A stretch of 33,447 nucleotides of DNA from an uncultured Faecalibaculum sp. GTDB taxonomy: Bacteria > Bacillota_I > Bacilli_A > Erysipelotrichales > Erysipelotrichaceae. The notes under the pieces were generated by a model that worked only from the letters and a program-made list of their open reading frames with translations, did not search any database and was not told the origin of the DNA. Position numbers and translations under genes: made by a program. Below, in pieces: positions 21,785-30,691 of the stretch; position 1 is the stretch's first letter, and every line of letters starts with the position of its first letter. The DNA is taken from positions 1 to 33,447 of the forward strand of contig NZ_CAJUPA010000028.1 in NCBI RefSeq assembly GCF_910588395.1, in the 5' to 3' direction.

Positions 21785-23647
21785 TTATCCTGGCTGAAAC
21801 AGCGTCAGGACTTCTTCCGCCGTCTTTGCTGAATCCAGCTTTTTCAGCCAGCCTGTGTCAAACAGCTTTCCCATCAGCTCTTCGTTCAGGTCGTGGCTGC
21901 GTTTGAGGTCGGCTTTGGAATAGCTGACCAGGATGATGAATTTCACTTTGTTGTTCTGCCACTTCACCGGTTTTTTCAGCGTGCATACCGCCATGACCGT
22001 CATGGGGGTGCACAGGCTGCAGGCATGGGGCAGGGCCAGAGAGCTGCCTATGTCTGTGGCGGACAGTCGTTCCCGTTTCCAGACCTCCTGACCGAATTCC
22101 TCTGACAGGCCATGGAATCCGGAGATCCGGTCAATCAGGAAAGTCAGAATCTCTTTTCGGTTTCTGAATTCCTGCTGCAGGAAGATCAGCTCCGGTTTCA
22201 GAAACTGCGCCAGTCCCTGTCTGCCCGGAACCGGAATCGGCCTGAATCTGCACAAATCTTCGAACAGCAGAACCGGTACGGGGGACTGAACCGACAGCGG
22301 AACGGTGGTGATGATCATGTCATAGCTGCTCAGGTCTTCTGTCTTGAGACCCCTGAGACCTGTGAGCGTCATGTCTTCGCTGCCGACGTTGTACTCCTGT
22401 TCCACTTTCTTTTTCAACAGCAGAGAGGTGCTGGTTCCCGATCCGCAGACCACCAGGATCTTCTGCTGTCTCAGAGTCCGCCCGGATTCCAGGGCGGAAG
22501 CAAAGTGCAGGGCCAGATACCCGAGTTCATCGTCATTGCAGTCCAGTCCATACTGCTGCAGGATGCGCTCTTTCATGATCACCGCGCAGTCAAAGGCTTC
22601 CGGATACTGTTTGCGGATGGCGGAAAGCATGGGGTTTTCCAGGGTGGAGTGAAACTGCATCCGGGTCAGCATGCTTTCGGTGTGCATGGCCAGATACCGG
22701 GCAGTCTGAAGATCGTTTTGGAAGCTGATTCCCAGCTGTTCTCTGATGGCTGTGAACGTATCGTCCAGAAGCTGCTGCAGCCAGGTGCTGATGCGCACTT
22801 CGTTTGGGTGCAGAATGGCGGACTTGGCGAGCAGATGCATGGTCAGGTAATCCGCTTCGGAATCCGGAATGTCGAATTCCGAGTGCCTGCGCAGGACCTC
22901 AAGCATTTTTTCTGCAGCATCCATGCAGCTTTGTGTGCGTTCTGATTTCTCCGAAGCCATCTGACTGAGGCTGATCTCCGGGATCCGCTCCGCGACTTTT
23001 CCCTCCCGGATACGGCTGAGCGAAAACAGAATGTGCGTCAGCAGATTGTCTGCGGTTTCCGCGGGGATTTCAAATTCTTCCCGCTGCAGCACTGCAAAGA
23101 GTTCGTCCACCATCCGGTTCCAGGCCGGTTCCGTCAACCCGGCTTTGTCCAGGAAAACAGGCTGCACCGGTTTCCGCCGCATCATGTTGTGCGTCAGACA
23201 AAGCCGTCGGCTGCATTCGCTTCCCTCCACGATGAATCCCTTCTGCGGGATATAGCAGGCTTCCAGGTCATAGTCTTTCAGTGTTTCTCTGATTTTTCTG
23301 AACAGCCGGCTGGCGGAACTCATGGAGAGGTACAGTCTGCCGGCAAGATCTTCCAGCCGCAGCGGAGCTGTGGTTTCCAGCAGCAGTTCCAGCATTCTGG
23401 ATTCATCGGACTGGTCCCCTTCCAGGAGATTCAGAGCCGCTGCCCGTTTCCGGTTTTCCGCATCCAGATAATAGCCATCCCGTCCGGAATCGATGAAACA
23501 GGGACAGTCCCGGCTCAGGTTCCATTCCGTGATGCAGTTGCGGACACTTTTTTCGGAAAACCCCGCTGCAAACGACAGCTCCCTGGCAGTCATGGTGCCG
23601 CCGGTCTGCATCAGCAGCTGCAGGATTTTTTGTGTTTTCGTATCCAT
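21785..23647 (-). CDS. PRD-containing PTS-regulated transcription activator (locus 2)
   Basis: A 620-residue LicR-type regulator: helix-turn-helix domains (about 1-60 and 85-140), PRD1 with H205 and H271, PRD2 with H322 and H381, an EIIB-like domain with an intact phosphocysteine (C401 in VVCGSGTSTSLL), and an EIIA-like domain with H541 in LALPHACS. All expected phosphorylation sites are present, unlike its relative in locus 1. It should be stimulated by HPr and inhibited by the EII proteins when sugar is absent. AAGGGAG precedes the start. It lies between EIIC and EIIB, so it is made together with the transporter. Confidence 0.93.
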   Translation of the reverse strand: MDTKTQKILQLLMQTGGTMTARELSFAAGFSEKSVRNCITEWNLSRDCPCFIDSGRDGYYLDAENRKRAAALNLLEGDQSDESRMLELLLETTAPLRLEDLAGRLYLSMSSASRLFRKIRETLKDYDLEACYIPQKGFIVEGSECSRRLCLTHNMMRRKPVQPVFLDKAGLTEPAWNRMVDELFAVLQREEFEIPAETADNLLTHILFSLSRIREGKVAERIPEISLSQMASEKSERTQSCMDAAEKMLEVLRRHSEFDIPDSEADYLTMHLLAKSAILHPNEVRISTWLQQLLDDTFTAIREQLGISFQNDLQTARYLAMHTESMLTRMQFHSTLENPMLSAIRKQYPEAFDCAVIMKERILQQYGLDCNDDELGYLALHFASALESGRTLRQQKILVVCGSGTSTSLLLKKKVEQEYNVGSEDMTLTGLRGLKTEDLSSYDMIITTVPLSVQSPVPVLLFEDLCRFRPIPVPGRQGLAQFLKPELIFLQQEFRNRKEILTFLIDRISGFHGLSEEFGQEVWKRERLSATDIGSSLALPHACSLCTPMTVMAVCTLKKPVKWQNNKVKFIILVSYSKADLKRSHDLNEELMGKLFDTGWLKKLDSAKTAEEVLTLFQPG

Positions 23648-23690
23648 GTATCTCCCTTCGAAGATCCGTCAGGCCGGATCGGGGAAGGAA

Positions 23691-25052
23691 TCAGTCCAGC
23701 AGCAGATCGTCTTCCAGCTCCGCCGCCAGTTCCTGTTCCTCCTTCACTTTTTTGTCGTCGTAAATCTTGAAGAACGGGTAGTAGATGACCAGATCGATGA
23801 GAATCAGGACAATGGACCACACCAGACCGGTCCAGTTGCCGGCTGCAAACATGCCCAGGATGCCGACGGGATAATAGTTGTTCTGCATCGCACCGGTGGG
23901 AACCGCAAATCCCATGGTGTTGACCAGGGTTGTCAGCAGAAAGTTCACAGTGGGTGCCGCCAGGAAGGGGATTGCCATGGTGATGTTCATGACAATGGGT
24001 GTACCGAAAATCACCGGTTCGTTGATGTTGAAGATGGAAGTGGGCAGGGCAACTTTTCCCAGGGTCTTCAGATGCTGGGACTTTGCGAGAAAAGCCATCA
24101 GGATCACAAGTCCGAACGTGGCGCCGCTGCCTCCCATGTTCACAAAGTACATATAGAGCCATTCCGGATGAGGAGCCGGCAGGCCGTTGCCGAAGGCAAC
24201 CATGTTTTCCGCCCACATGGCATTGGCAATGGTTCCCATGGCGACATACATCAGCATGGAACCGTGAATGCCGAACAGCCAGAGGACACAGCCAAGGATC
24301 AGGTACAGGAATGCGCCCCACCAGCCGCCGCCGATGCTTGTCAAAGGTGCCTGCAGCAGACCGTAAATCAGGTTCTGGGCGGTTCCATAGGCGGTATAGG
24401 AGCAGCCAACGCGGACTGCCATGAAAATCACGAAGACAACAGAGGCAGGAATCATGGTTTCAAACATGTTCGTGACGTTTTCCGGGACGGAAGCGGGCAT
24501 TTTCAGCTTGAATCCCTTGTCGTCAAACCATACATAAATCCGGACGGAAATGATGCCCACGATCATGGCCAGGAAAATCCCTGTGGCTCCGAAAGAGGAT
24601 ACCTGCAAAGCGTTGGAGACGGTGGCCATGGCAGTTTCACCGTTTTCCAGAACCACCTGCATCTGCGAGGTGAACGGTGTCACCATCAGGAAGCTGCCCA
24701 GGGCAATGAGTGCGCCGTTGATGGGCTTTTTGCCGAATGATTTGGCCAGGAAATACCCGATTGCCAGAATCAGATACAGCGAAATCAGCTCTGATGTGAT
24801 CAGGATCGGGAAGTTCAGGATTTCAAAGAGGCCGGTCTGTTCCAGAAATGCCGTGTAGCCTTCGCCAAGGGGCAGTGAACGGATCAGAGTGAAGAATGAA
24901 GCGCCGATGGTCAGCGCGGAAATTCCCATGAAGGAATCCATGAGGACTTTCACATAACGGTTGTTGGTGATTTTGTCTGTCATCGGAACGAGCTTCTCTT
25001 CCAGCCAGGCGGAGAAGCGGTCCAGGAATGCAGCGGGGTTGGATGTTCCCAT
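23691..25052 (-). CDS. PTS EIIC component, lactose/cellobiose family (locus 2)
   Basis: A 453-residue permease with about ten hydrophobic helices and the signature FNINEPVIFGTPIVMN, which lies near the sugar site. The N-terminal charged helix (LDRFSAWLEEKLVPMTDKITNNRYVKVL) and the acidic C-terminus are usual for the family. AAGGAGG precedes the start. It is the first gene of a five-gene operon (EIIC, regulator, EIIB, EIIA, GH1). With the GH1 enzyme at the end, the substrate is likely cellobiose, gentiobiose or an aryl beta-glucoside. Confidence 0.93.
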   Translation of the reverse strand: MGTSNPAAFLDRFSAWLEEKLVPMTDKITNNRYVKVLMDSFMGISALTIGASFFTLIRSLPLGEGYTAFLEQTGLFEILNFPILITSELISLYLILAIGYFLAKSFGKKPINGALIALGSFLMVTPFTSQMQVVLENGETAMATVSNALQVSSFGATGIFLAMIVGIISVRIYVWFDDKGFKLKMPASVPENVTNMFETMIPASVVFVIFMAVRVGCSYTAYGTAQNLIYGLLQAPLTSIGGGWWGAFLYLILGCVLWLFGIHGSMLMYVAMGTIANAMWAENMVAFGNGLPAPHPEWLYMYFVNMGGSGATFGLVILMAFLAKSQHLKTLGKVALPTSIFNINEPVIFGTPIVMNITMAIPFLAAPTVNFLLTTLVNTMGFAVPTGAMQNNYYPVGILGMFAAGNWTGLVWSIVLILIDLVIYYPFFKIYDDKKVKEEQELAAELEDDLLLD

Positions 25053-25121
25053 TTCTTTGTTCCTCCTTATGGCTTCATTCTAGGTGACAGTGATTCTTCC
25101 CTCATTATCACAAATTGCCGT

Positions 25122-25135
25122 TGTAAGCGGTAAAA
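25122..25135. promoter_or_regulatory. Candidate cre (CcpA) site of the beta-glucoside operon
   Basis: TGTAAGCGGTAAAA fits the cre consensus TGWNANCGNTNWCA with one mismatch. It lies about 70 bases upstream of EIIC, partly over the T-run of the terminator of the DUF362 gene. On the minus strand the surrounding CCGCTTACAACGG resembles the -10 region of the EIIB promoter in locus 1 (CCGCTTACAATGG). A GATAAT box further down is another possible -10. Confidence 0.5.
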
Positions 25136-25166
25136 AAAACGGCTTCCATGAACTGGAATGCCGTTT
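25132..25166 (-). terminator. Terminator of the DUF362 gene
   Basis: AACGGC and TTCCA arms pair with their complements around a short loop, followed on the minus strand by eight T residues. This is a clear rho-independent terminator 40 bases after the DUF362 stop. Confidence 0.85.
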
Positions 25167-25206
25167 CGGTTTCTGAAATCTGTTCTGTCAGGACTGTGCC
25201 TGCATA

Positions 25207-26109
25207 CTACTCTTCGTCGATGCTGATCAGCTCATAGTCCCGGGTGCCGAAGCCCAGTTTTTCTGCCGCTTCAATGGTGTGACGTCCGTTCCGGGATTCC
25301 ACCCGTTCCACAAAGTGGTCACGGCCGGGATCCTTGGAGTTGTACACCATGTCAATGCAGGCCTGGTCAATGGCAACAGGGTCTGTGGAGATCATGACAC
25401 CGATGTCCTTCATGCAGGGATCCTCTGCCACGTGGCAGCAGTCGCAGTCCACGGACAGATTCTTGAGCACGTTGACGTACACGATGTTGTCCTTGAAAAA
25501 TTTGTCCACGGATTCTGCCGCATCTGCCATGGCTTCCAGGAACTGGTCATGCTCGATTTCCTTTTCCCAGCAGTCCTTCATTTCTTTTGACTGACCAACG
25601 GAATGGATCCAGCATTTGCCGGCAGTGGAAGCCACGCCGATGGAAAGCTGCTTCAGCGCCCCGCCGAATCCGCCCATGGGGTGGCCCTTGAAGTGGGACA
25701 GCACCAGCATGGAGTTGTATTTGTCCAGATCCCTGCCGACGTAGTTTTCCCTGATGCGCAGTCCGTTGGGAATGTCCAGAACCAGGTCGGGGCCTGCAGC
25801 GTCCAGAATCTCCACGTTGAAGTTTTCGCTCCATCCGTGTTCCCGGAGGACCTGTTCGTGTTCCATGGTGTTGAACCGGTGACCGCCCATGTCGTGACCA
25901 TAGGCTGTGTTGCACTCCACGACGGTGCCGTTGACTTTGTCCACCAGCGGCTTGACGAACTCCGGACGCAGGAAGTTCTGGTTGCCCCGTTCTCCGGTGT
26001 GCAGTTTCACTGCCACGTTGCCTTTGAGTTCCTTGCCCAGTCTGTCATACAGTTTGACCAGTGCGTCGCGGTTGGTGTCGCTTGTAAAATAAACCTTTGA
26101 TTTTTCCAT
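25207..26109 (-). CDS. DUF362 domain-containing protein
   Basis: A 300-residue cytosolic protein of the DUF362 family. Recognisable parts are the N-terminal VAVKLHTGERGNQNFLRPEF, then GHDMGGHRFNTMEHEQVLREHGW, and LSHFKGHPMGGFGGALKQLSIG. A CDCC cluster with a further Cys (CMKDIGVMISTDPVAIDQAC) may bind a metal or iron-sulfur centre. Family members are often linked to ferredoxin-like domains, but here there is no separate ferredoxin module, so the length is that of the single-domain form. GAGGG precedes the start at 26109 and TATAAT lies at 26141-26146 on the minus strand. The reaction is unknown. Two flavodoxins upstream hint at redox work, though that is only adjacency. Confidence 0.88.
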   Translation of the reverse strand: MEKSKVYFTSDTNRDALVKLYDRLGKELKGNVAVKLHTGERGNQNFLRPEFVKPLVDKVNGTVVECNTAYGHDMGGHRFNTMEHEQVLREHGWSENFNVEILDAAGPDLVLDIPNGLRIRENYVGRDLDKYNSMLVLSHFKGHPMGGFGGALKQLSIGVASTAGKCWIHSVGQSKEMKDCWEKEIEHDQFLEAMADAAESVDKFFKDNIVYVNVLKNLSVDCDCCHVAEDPCMKDIGVMISTDPVAIDQACIDMVYNSKDPGRDHFVERVESRNGRHTIEAAEKLGFGTRDYELISIDEE

Positions 26110-26209
26110 TGGAAATCCCTCTTCGTTCTTTCTGTCCTTTATTATACCGTTTTCATCAGACGCAGAACCATCACTTTCAGGCATGTCGACTTATGCCTGC
26201 CACGCCGTT

Positions 26210-26683
26210 TCATTCGCCCGCTGCATCCGCCCAGAACTTCAGCTGCTCCGGGTCGATGCGGCCATTGAGCAGTCTGCCTGGAACAAAGCGGATGTCCGGA
26301 TATGCACGGATCAGAGCCTTTTCCGCTTTGGCAATTCCGCTGCCGCCGGATGTGGCAAAGGGAACCACGGCTGCTTTCTGCAGATCGGCATGATCCAGGA
26401 AGGTCTCCACAATCCGCGGTGCCAGTCCCCACCAGATGGGAAAGCCCAGGAAAATCTCATCATACCCGGATACATCCGGCTGCCTGACCAGCGCCGGACG
26501 GGATTTGGCATCGTTCATTTCTCTGGTGGACCGGCTGCCTTTGTCCGTCCAGTCCAGATCTGCTGCTGTATACAGTTCTGCCGGAACCAGTTCAATCAGA
26601 TCCGCCTGCTCGGCTGCCGCCAGTTCCCGGGCTTTGTTCCGGGTCACACCGGATGCCGAATAATACACCACTGCTTTTTTCAT
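26210..26683 (-). CDS. Flavodoxin family protein
   Basis: A 157-residue flavodoxin-like protein. The FMN phosphate loop is YYSASGVTRNKA after the first strand. FLGFPIWWGLAPRIVETFLD and PFATSGGSGIAKAEKAL are the other two family motifs, as in the flavodoxin_4 group. It could carry electrons or act as a small FMN-dependent reductase. The start at 26683 has GGGAGG before it; the longer frame upstream is not needed. It follows a second, related flavodoxin by 81 bases in the same direction. Confidence 0.88.
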   Translation of the reverse strand: MKKAVVYYSASGVTRNKARELAAAEQADLIELVPAELYTAADLDWTDKGSRSTREMNDAKSRPALVRQPDVSGYDEIFLGFPIWWGLAPRIVETFLDHADLQKAAVVPFATSGGSGIAKAEKALIRAYPDIRFVPGRLLNGRIDPEQLKFWADAAGE

Positions 26684-26764
26684 GTTTTCCTCCCACTGCC
26701 TGCCGGCAGTTTTTTCACTGTTTCTGTCTGCCGTATGATATCCCATCCTCTGTGCGCAGCGGAG

Positions 26765-27370
26765 TCACCGGATATTCGTTTCGCAGATCCACGTCTGCAG
26801 CTCCTGTCCGGAGACGGATGCCGGCAGCCGTTTTCCAGACCTCCAGTCTGCATCCGGTTCCAGGTCTTTGAGCAGCTGTTCGCTCTCTTCAATGCCTGTG
26901 CCGCCGGATGTGCAGAACGGGATCACCGTTTTGCCTTTCAGATGACCGTCTGCCACATAGCTTCTGATGACCGCCGCCGGTTCACCCCACCAGATGGGAT
27001 ATCCCAGCCAGACGATCTGTGCCTCCTGCACCTGCGTTCCCGGATCCTGATACCCCGGCAGTTCCAGCGTCCCGTCGTGTTCCAGAGACACCCGGCTGTC
27101 CGCATCGGTATAATCCAGGTCCGCTTCCGTATACGCCTGCTCCGGTTCCAGTGCCACCAGAGGGGCTTCCAGTGTCTGTGCCAGCGTTCGGGCTGCTTGT
27201 TCTGTGTTGCCCGTGGCGGAAAAGTACAGCACCACCTGCTGCCCGGCTGTCCCGGCGCCATCCGTTGTGCTGTCTGGCGCTGCAGCTGACAGCGAAGACC
27301 GGGCCGGCTTTTGCCCGGCCTGCAGATTCCTGTCCTGTTTGTCCACATCAGATTTCCCTTTCCAGCCCAT
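26765..27370 (-). CDS. Flavodoxin family protein with N-terminal extension
   Basis: A protein of up to 201 residues with the same flavodoxin core as its neighbour: YFSATGNTEQAARTLA, WLGYPIWWGEPAAVIRSYV and PFCTSGGTGIEESEQLL. About 45 residues before the core are polar, with Lys, Gln, Ser and Ala, and do not look like a signal peptide. The start is uncertain: ATG at 27370 has a poorly spaced AAAGG, while a GTG at 27346 has AAAGGG nine bases upstream and would remove eight residues. The two flavodoxins are diverged paralogues rather than a fresh duplication. Confidence 0.82.
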   Translation of the reverse strand: MGWKGKSDVDKQDRNLQAGQKPARSSLSAAAPDSTTDGAGTAGQQVVLYFSATGNTEQAARTLAQTLEAPLVALEPEQAYTEADLDYTDADSRVSLEHDGTLELPGYQDPGTQVQEAQIVWLGYPIWWGEPAAVIRSYVADGHLKGKTVIPFCTSGGTGIEESEQLLKDLEPDADWRSGKRLPASVSGQELQTWICETNIR

Positions 27371-27458
27371 CTCGGACTGTTGCCTTTCACTTTCATTGTA
27401 GACAGCATTCCGCAGATGGCTAATGCTGATTTTTCATGGGAAACCATACCTGCAGGTT

Positions 27459-27507
27459 ACCGTATGCCCGCTGCCGGCAGGTCCACAGGCATGGCAGCCC
27501 ATACGGT
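27459..27507. repeat. Stem-loop upstream of the flavodoxin pair
   Basis: ACCGTATG (27459-27466) pairs with CATACGGT (27500-27507), and CTGCC pairs with GGCAG inside. It sits between the terminator of the ThrE genes and the flavodoxin start, so it may be a leader structure or a second terminator. Confidence 0.45.
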
Positions 27508-27508
27508 A

Positions 27509-27549
27509 TAAAAAAGACCAGTGTCATCCTTCCGGACTCACACCAGTCT
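27509..27549 (-). terminator. Terminator of the ThrE-type genes
   Basis: On the minus strand AGACTGGTGT pairs with ACACTGGTCT, using two G-U pairs, and is followed by a run of T residues. It lies about 30 bases after the stop of the second exporter gene. Confidence 0.65.
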
Positions 27550-27577
27550 CCAGCCTGCACGGCATCCCCTCCGGGAA

Positions 27578-28018
27578 TCAGCGCTCCCGCAGGGATTTCT
27601 TTTTCATGTCCCCGAAAATCCGGAACGCGGTTTCCACCAGCAGGATTGCCAGGGCAATCATCCCGCAGATGCACAGAATCTCCGCCAGCCGGTCCATGGC
27701 CGCGATGCGGTCACCGTTGACAAATTCGCCCATCATCACGAACGTCAGCTTTCCCGGTACAAAAGGAACCAGAACCGGCGCATAGTACACCGCCACCGGC
27801 TTGTCCAGGATCCGGCCGAAGACTTCGCTGAGCACGCTGTAAACCAGACCGCTGACAAACGCCCGGACGTTGAGATCATCGAAGAATCCCATGGCAAACG
27901 CCGCCATGAAACCGATGAACCCCGCAATGAGAATGTCCTTTCCCCGTCCGTTGAACCGCACGGAACACATGGCGCACAGAATGGCAGCCCCGAAAGCTTT
28001 GATCAGAATCATGTTCAT
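27578..28018 (-). CDS. Threonine/serine exporter, small subunit (ThrE C-terminal half)
   Basis: A 146-residue membrane protein with about four or five helices matching the ThrE_2 (DUF3815) half of ThrE-type exporters. Family stretches are GKDILIAGFIGFMAA, FVSGLVYSVLSEVFGRILDKP, and LVPFVPGKLTFVMMGEFVNGD. Its start at 28018 overlaps the stop of the larger subunit gene by four bases (ATGA), so both are made together. In corynebacterial ThrE the two halves are one polypeptide; the split form is common in Firmicutes. The likely role is export of threonine, serine or related compounds, but the substrate has rarely been tested for split systems. Confidence 0.87.
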   Translation of the reverse strand: MNMILIKAFGAAILCAMCSVRFNGRGKDILIAGFIGFMAAFAMGFFDDLNVRAFVSGLVYSVLSEVFGRILDKPVAVYYAPVLVPFVPGKLTFVMMGEFVNGDRIAAMDRLAEILCICGMIALAILLVETAFRIFGDMKKKSLRER

Positions 28019-28764
28019 ACGCGGCACACCCACATGGCAAGGCCGGTGCCGGCGGCGATGGACACCGCGATCAGACAGGCTTCAGCCGTGCGCTGCAGCC
28101 CTGCCTGGTAATTGGCATTGATGGTATCCCGGATGGCGTTGAAAATCAGCATCCCGGGCACCATCAGCGGGACATTGGCCACACAGCAGATCTCCGAGTT
28201 GATGGGCAGCCCCCAGCGGTGCAGCAGGGCGGGCACAGCGGTGATGAAGAAACTCGCGGCGATCAGCAGAAAGATCCGGTGGGCTTTGCTGGTGAGAATC
28301 CAGCCGGCGCCCAGACCCAGAAGAAAGATGATCAGCACATCATAGGGATCTCCGAAGAAAATCCCGAAACCCAGAGAACAGGCACCGGATGCCAGGATCC
28401 GGATCCAGCGGGGCCAGGGCCTGATTTTCTCGATCCGGTTCAGTTCCTGTTCCATCTGCTCCATGGTCATGCCAGGTGCCTGTTCGGCGAATTTGTGAAT
28501 CGCTTCGATGCTGGTGATGTCATTGCTGGATTTCGTCACCTCGCAGATCCGGGTGATGATGTGGTGCTCGGCTTTGAAGGAGAAAAACAGCGAAGTGGGC
28601 GTGACAATGCACTCCGGTTTGCGGGCCCAGGGCTGAGTCAGGCAGATTTGCTTCATGGTATTGGATACACTGGTCACATCCCCGCCGCTTTGCAGAAACA
28701 GTTTGCCGGTGCGCATGACGATTTTCGCAAGCCGGCTGCTTTCATGAGGAGTCAATACAACCAT
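28015..28764 (-). CDS. Threonine/serine exporter, large subunit (ThrE N-terminal half)
   Basis: A 249-residue protein of the ThrE N-terminal half (DUF1212). The first 120 residues are soluble and carry the family's LFLQSGGDVTSVSNTMKQI and TPTSLFFSF stretches. Five helices follow, with SGACSLGFGIFFGDPYDVL and VPGMLIFNAIRDT. The start at 28764 has GAGG close before it; the long frame upstream overlaps the kinase gene and is not credible. It pairs with the small subunit by a 4-base overlap. It follows the sensor kinase gene in the same direction but is separated from it by a terminator. Confidence 0.87.
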   Translation of the reverse strand: MVVLTPHESSRLAKIVMRTGKLFLQSGGDVTSVSNTMKQICLTQPWARKPECIVTPTSLFFSFKAEHHIITRICEVTKSSNDITSIEAIHKFAEQAPGMTMEQMEQELNRIEKIRPWPRWIRILASGACSLGFGIFFGDPYDVLIIFLLGLGAGWILTSKAHRIFLLIAASFFITAVPALLHRWGLPINSEICCVANVPLMVPGMLIFNAIRDTINANYQAGLQRTAEACLIAVSIAAGTGLAMWVCRV

Positions 28765-28894
28765 CCTTTCCTCATCGTTCTGTCTTTGTCCGCATCCACA
28801 GACTTTGTCTGCATAAACACAGGACAAATCACCTTTACTGTATTCCTTCAGCTGACAGGAAACAAAAGTTATCCCCGGACATGTGACGCAGCAG

Positions 28895-28936
28895 GCAAAA
28901 GCGGGAAAGTCCGCCTGTGCTTTCTTTCCCGCCTTG
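28895..28936 (-). terminator. Terminator after the sensor kinase gene
   Basis: GCGGGAAAG pairs perfectly with CTTTCCCGC (28901-28909 and 28924-28932) around a 14-base loop, followed by TTTTG on the minus strand. Confidence 0.75.
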
Positions 28937-28939
28937 CAT

Positions 28940-30691
28940 TCATGATTCGGCTTGCATGCTGTCTGTATCTGTATCCTCCCCGGAATCTCCGGTTTCCGAC
29001 ACAGGGAGGCGGACCGTGAACACGGAGCCCTTGCCCGGTTCACTGTCCACGCTCACCGTCCCGCCATGCAGCCGGACGGCGTTCTTCACGATTGCCAGCC
29101 CCAGTCCGGTTCCGCCCAGCTGGCGGCTCCGGGACTTGTCCACCCGGTAGAACCGCTCGAAGATCCGCTCCTGATCCGCCGGCGCGATCCCCGGCCCATC
29201 GTCGCTGACAAGCAGCACCGCTTCTCCGGGATCCCTTCGCAGCGTCAGCTGCACATGGCTGTCCGGCGCACTGTATTTGATGGCGTTTTCCGTCAGATTG
29301 AACACCACGCTGCGCAGCAGCTGGGGATTTCCCCGCACCACCACCGGCGCATCCGGTTCCTGCACCGTCACAGACACCCGGGACCGGGACGCAGTTTCCT
29401 GCACATCTGCCTGCACCGAACCGATCAGGCCGTTCAGATTCACCGCCTCCCGCTTCACTTCCAGACCTTCATCCATCCGGGTCAGCGTCAGGATCTGATC
29501 CACCTGCGTGCTCATCCGCCTCGCCTCACGCAGGATCCGCTCAGCCATCCCCTGCACATCCTCCGGCCGGGCCAGTCCCTGGGCCATGAGCTCGGAATAC
29601 CCGGAAATCGTCTGCAGCGGCGTCTTCAGTTCGTGGGACACATTCCCGGTGAATTCCTTGCGCATCCGCTCCATCTGCTGACGCTCCGTGACATCCAGCA
29701 GCAGGATTGATTCTCCCCGGAACTTCTCCCGGGCAATCACCGGCCCCGCCTGCACCAGCCACACCCGGTCTTCCACCGGCACCAGGGCATTCTGCGGCTG
29801 ACCGGACTTTCGGGCTTTCCGGGCCAGGTCCACCACCGGTTCCAGCAGACACAGCCGGTCAAAGGGAAACTCCTTTCCGGCTCCGATCTCTGTCTGGATC
29901 TTCTGTGCTGCCCCCGGCGCCAGATCCAGCGCTGCAGCTGCCGCTTCATTCAGATACAGAATGTTCAGATCCTGATCCAGCAGCAGCAGACCTTCCTCGA
30001 TCCCCGCCGCCACAGTATCAAACTCCGCCTGCTGCACCCGCAGCCGGCGCTTCTGCCTGTCCAGATCCCGGCGGTACCGGCTCAGCCGGTCCGCAATGGG
30101 CTTCATCTCCTCATAGATCTCCCCCTGCTCCGGATGATCCAGATCCAGGTTCTCCAGCGGACTCATGATCCGGTGCGACAGCCAGATCGCCAGCACCAGC
30201 GCTGCCAGCAGCGCACCGCAGAAAATCGAAATCAGCGGTGTGGCCACACCCATGAGCAGCGTCAGCACCGAGTAGCGGGAAACGGAAATCCGCAGCACAT
30301 TGCCATCCGGCAGCTTCATGGCGGAATAAATCGCCTGTTCCGTCAGTGTCTCGGAGTATCGGGTGCTTTCTCCCCATCCCGTCTCCAGGGCCTCCTTCAC
30401 CTCTTCCCGGTCCGCATGACTGGGCAGGGTATCCGAACCGGTACTGGAGTCATACAGCACGTTTCCCTTTGCGCTGATCAGACTCACCCGGTAATCCTCG
30501 TGATCCATATCCTCCAGAAACCGGAGCCCTTCCTGGTCATACCCCTGCGCCGCCAGTTCCAGACTGGAATGCAGCTGGTCTTTTTCCACACTGGAGAAAT
30601 ACTGAAACAGCGTGGAAAACGTCAGGATCATCGACGACAGAAACACCAGCGTGCAGACAGAGAAAATCGCATAGAATATCTTTTTTGTCAT
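28940..30691 (-). CDS. PhoR-like membrane sensor histidine kinase
   Basis: A 583-residue kinase. A first helix (about 7-30) and a second (about 145-172) frame an extracellular sensing domain. A linker (about 175-220) and a PAS domain (about 222-335) come next. The kinase core follows: phosphorylated H353 in VSHELKTPLQ, N-box N469 in NLTENAIKY, G1 SDDGPGIA, F-box FERFYRVDKS, and G2 GGTGLGLAI. The layout and the conserved EFTGNVSHELKTPL are those of PhoR/WalK-type kinases. Its start overlaps the stop of the response regulator gene by four bases (ATGA). Direct repeats before the regulator fit a phosphate-starvation system, but no phosphate gene is in view, so another signal is possible. Confidence 0.92.
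   Translation of the reverse strand: MTKKIFYAIFSVCTLVFLSSMILTFSTLFQYFSSVEKDQLHSSLELAAQGYDQEGLRFLEDMDHEDYRVSLISAKGNVLYDSSTGSDTLPSHADREEVKEALETGWGESTRYSETLTEQAIYSAMKLPDGNVLRISVSRYSVLTLLMGVATPLISIFCGALLAALVLAIWLSHRIMSPLENLDLDHPEQGEIYEEMKPIADRLSRYRRDLDRQKRRLRVQQAEFDTVAAGIEEGLLLLDQDLNILYLNEAAAAALDLAPGAAQKIQTEIGAGKEFPFDRLCLLEPVVDLARKARKSGQPQNALVPVEDRVWLVQAGPVIAREKFRGESILLLDVTERQQMERMRKEFTGNVSHELKTPLQTISGYSELMAQGLARPEDVQGMAERILREARRMSTQVDQILTLTRMDEGLEVKREAVNLNGLIGSVQADVQETASRSRVSVTVQEPDAPVVVRGNPQLLRSVVFNLTENAIKYSAPDSHVQLTLRRDPGEAVLLVSDDGPGIAPADQERIFERFYRVDKSRSRQLGGTGLGLAIVKNAVRLHGGTVSVDSEPGKGSVFTVRLPVSETGDSGEDTDTDSMQAES

Noticed and set aside
23493..24740. 415-codon plus-strand open frame
   Set aside because: It is antisense to EIIC and the regulator of locus 2, with the same mirror composition.
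26110..26184. 25-codon N-terminal extension of the DUF362 protein
   Set aside because: It would cross the TATAAT box and the ribosome binding site of the shorter, better-supported start.
28765..29043. 93-codon N-terminal extension of the large ThrE subunit
   Set aside because: It overlaps the kinase terminator and C-terminus and is Cys-rich without similarity to the family.
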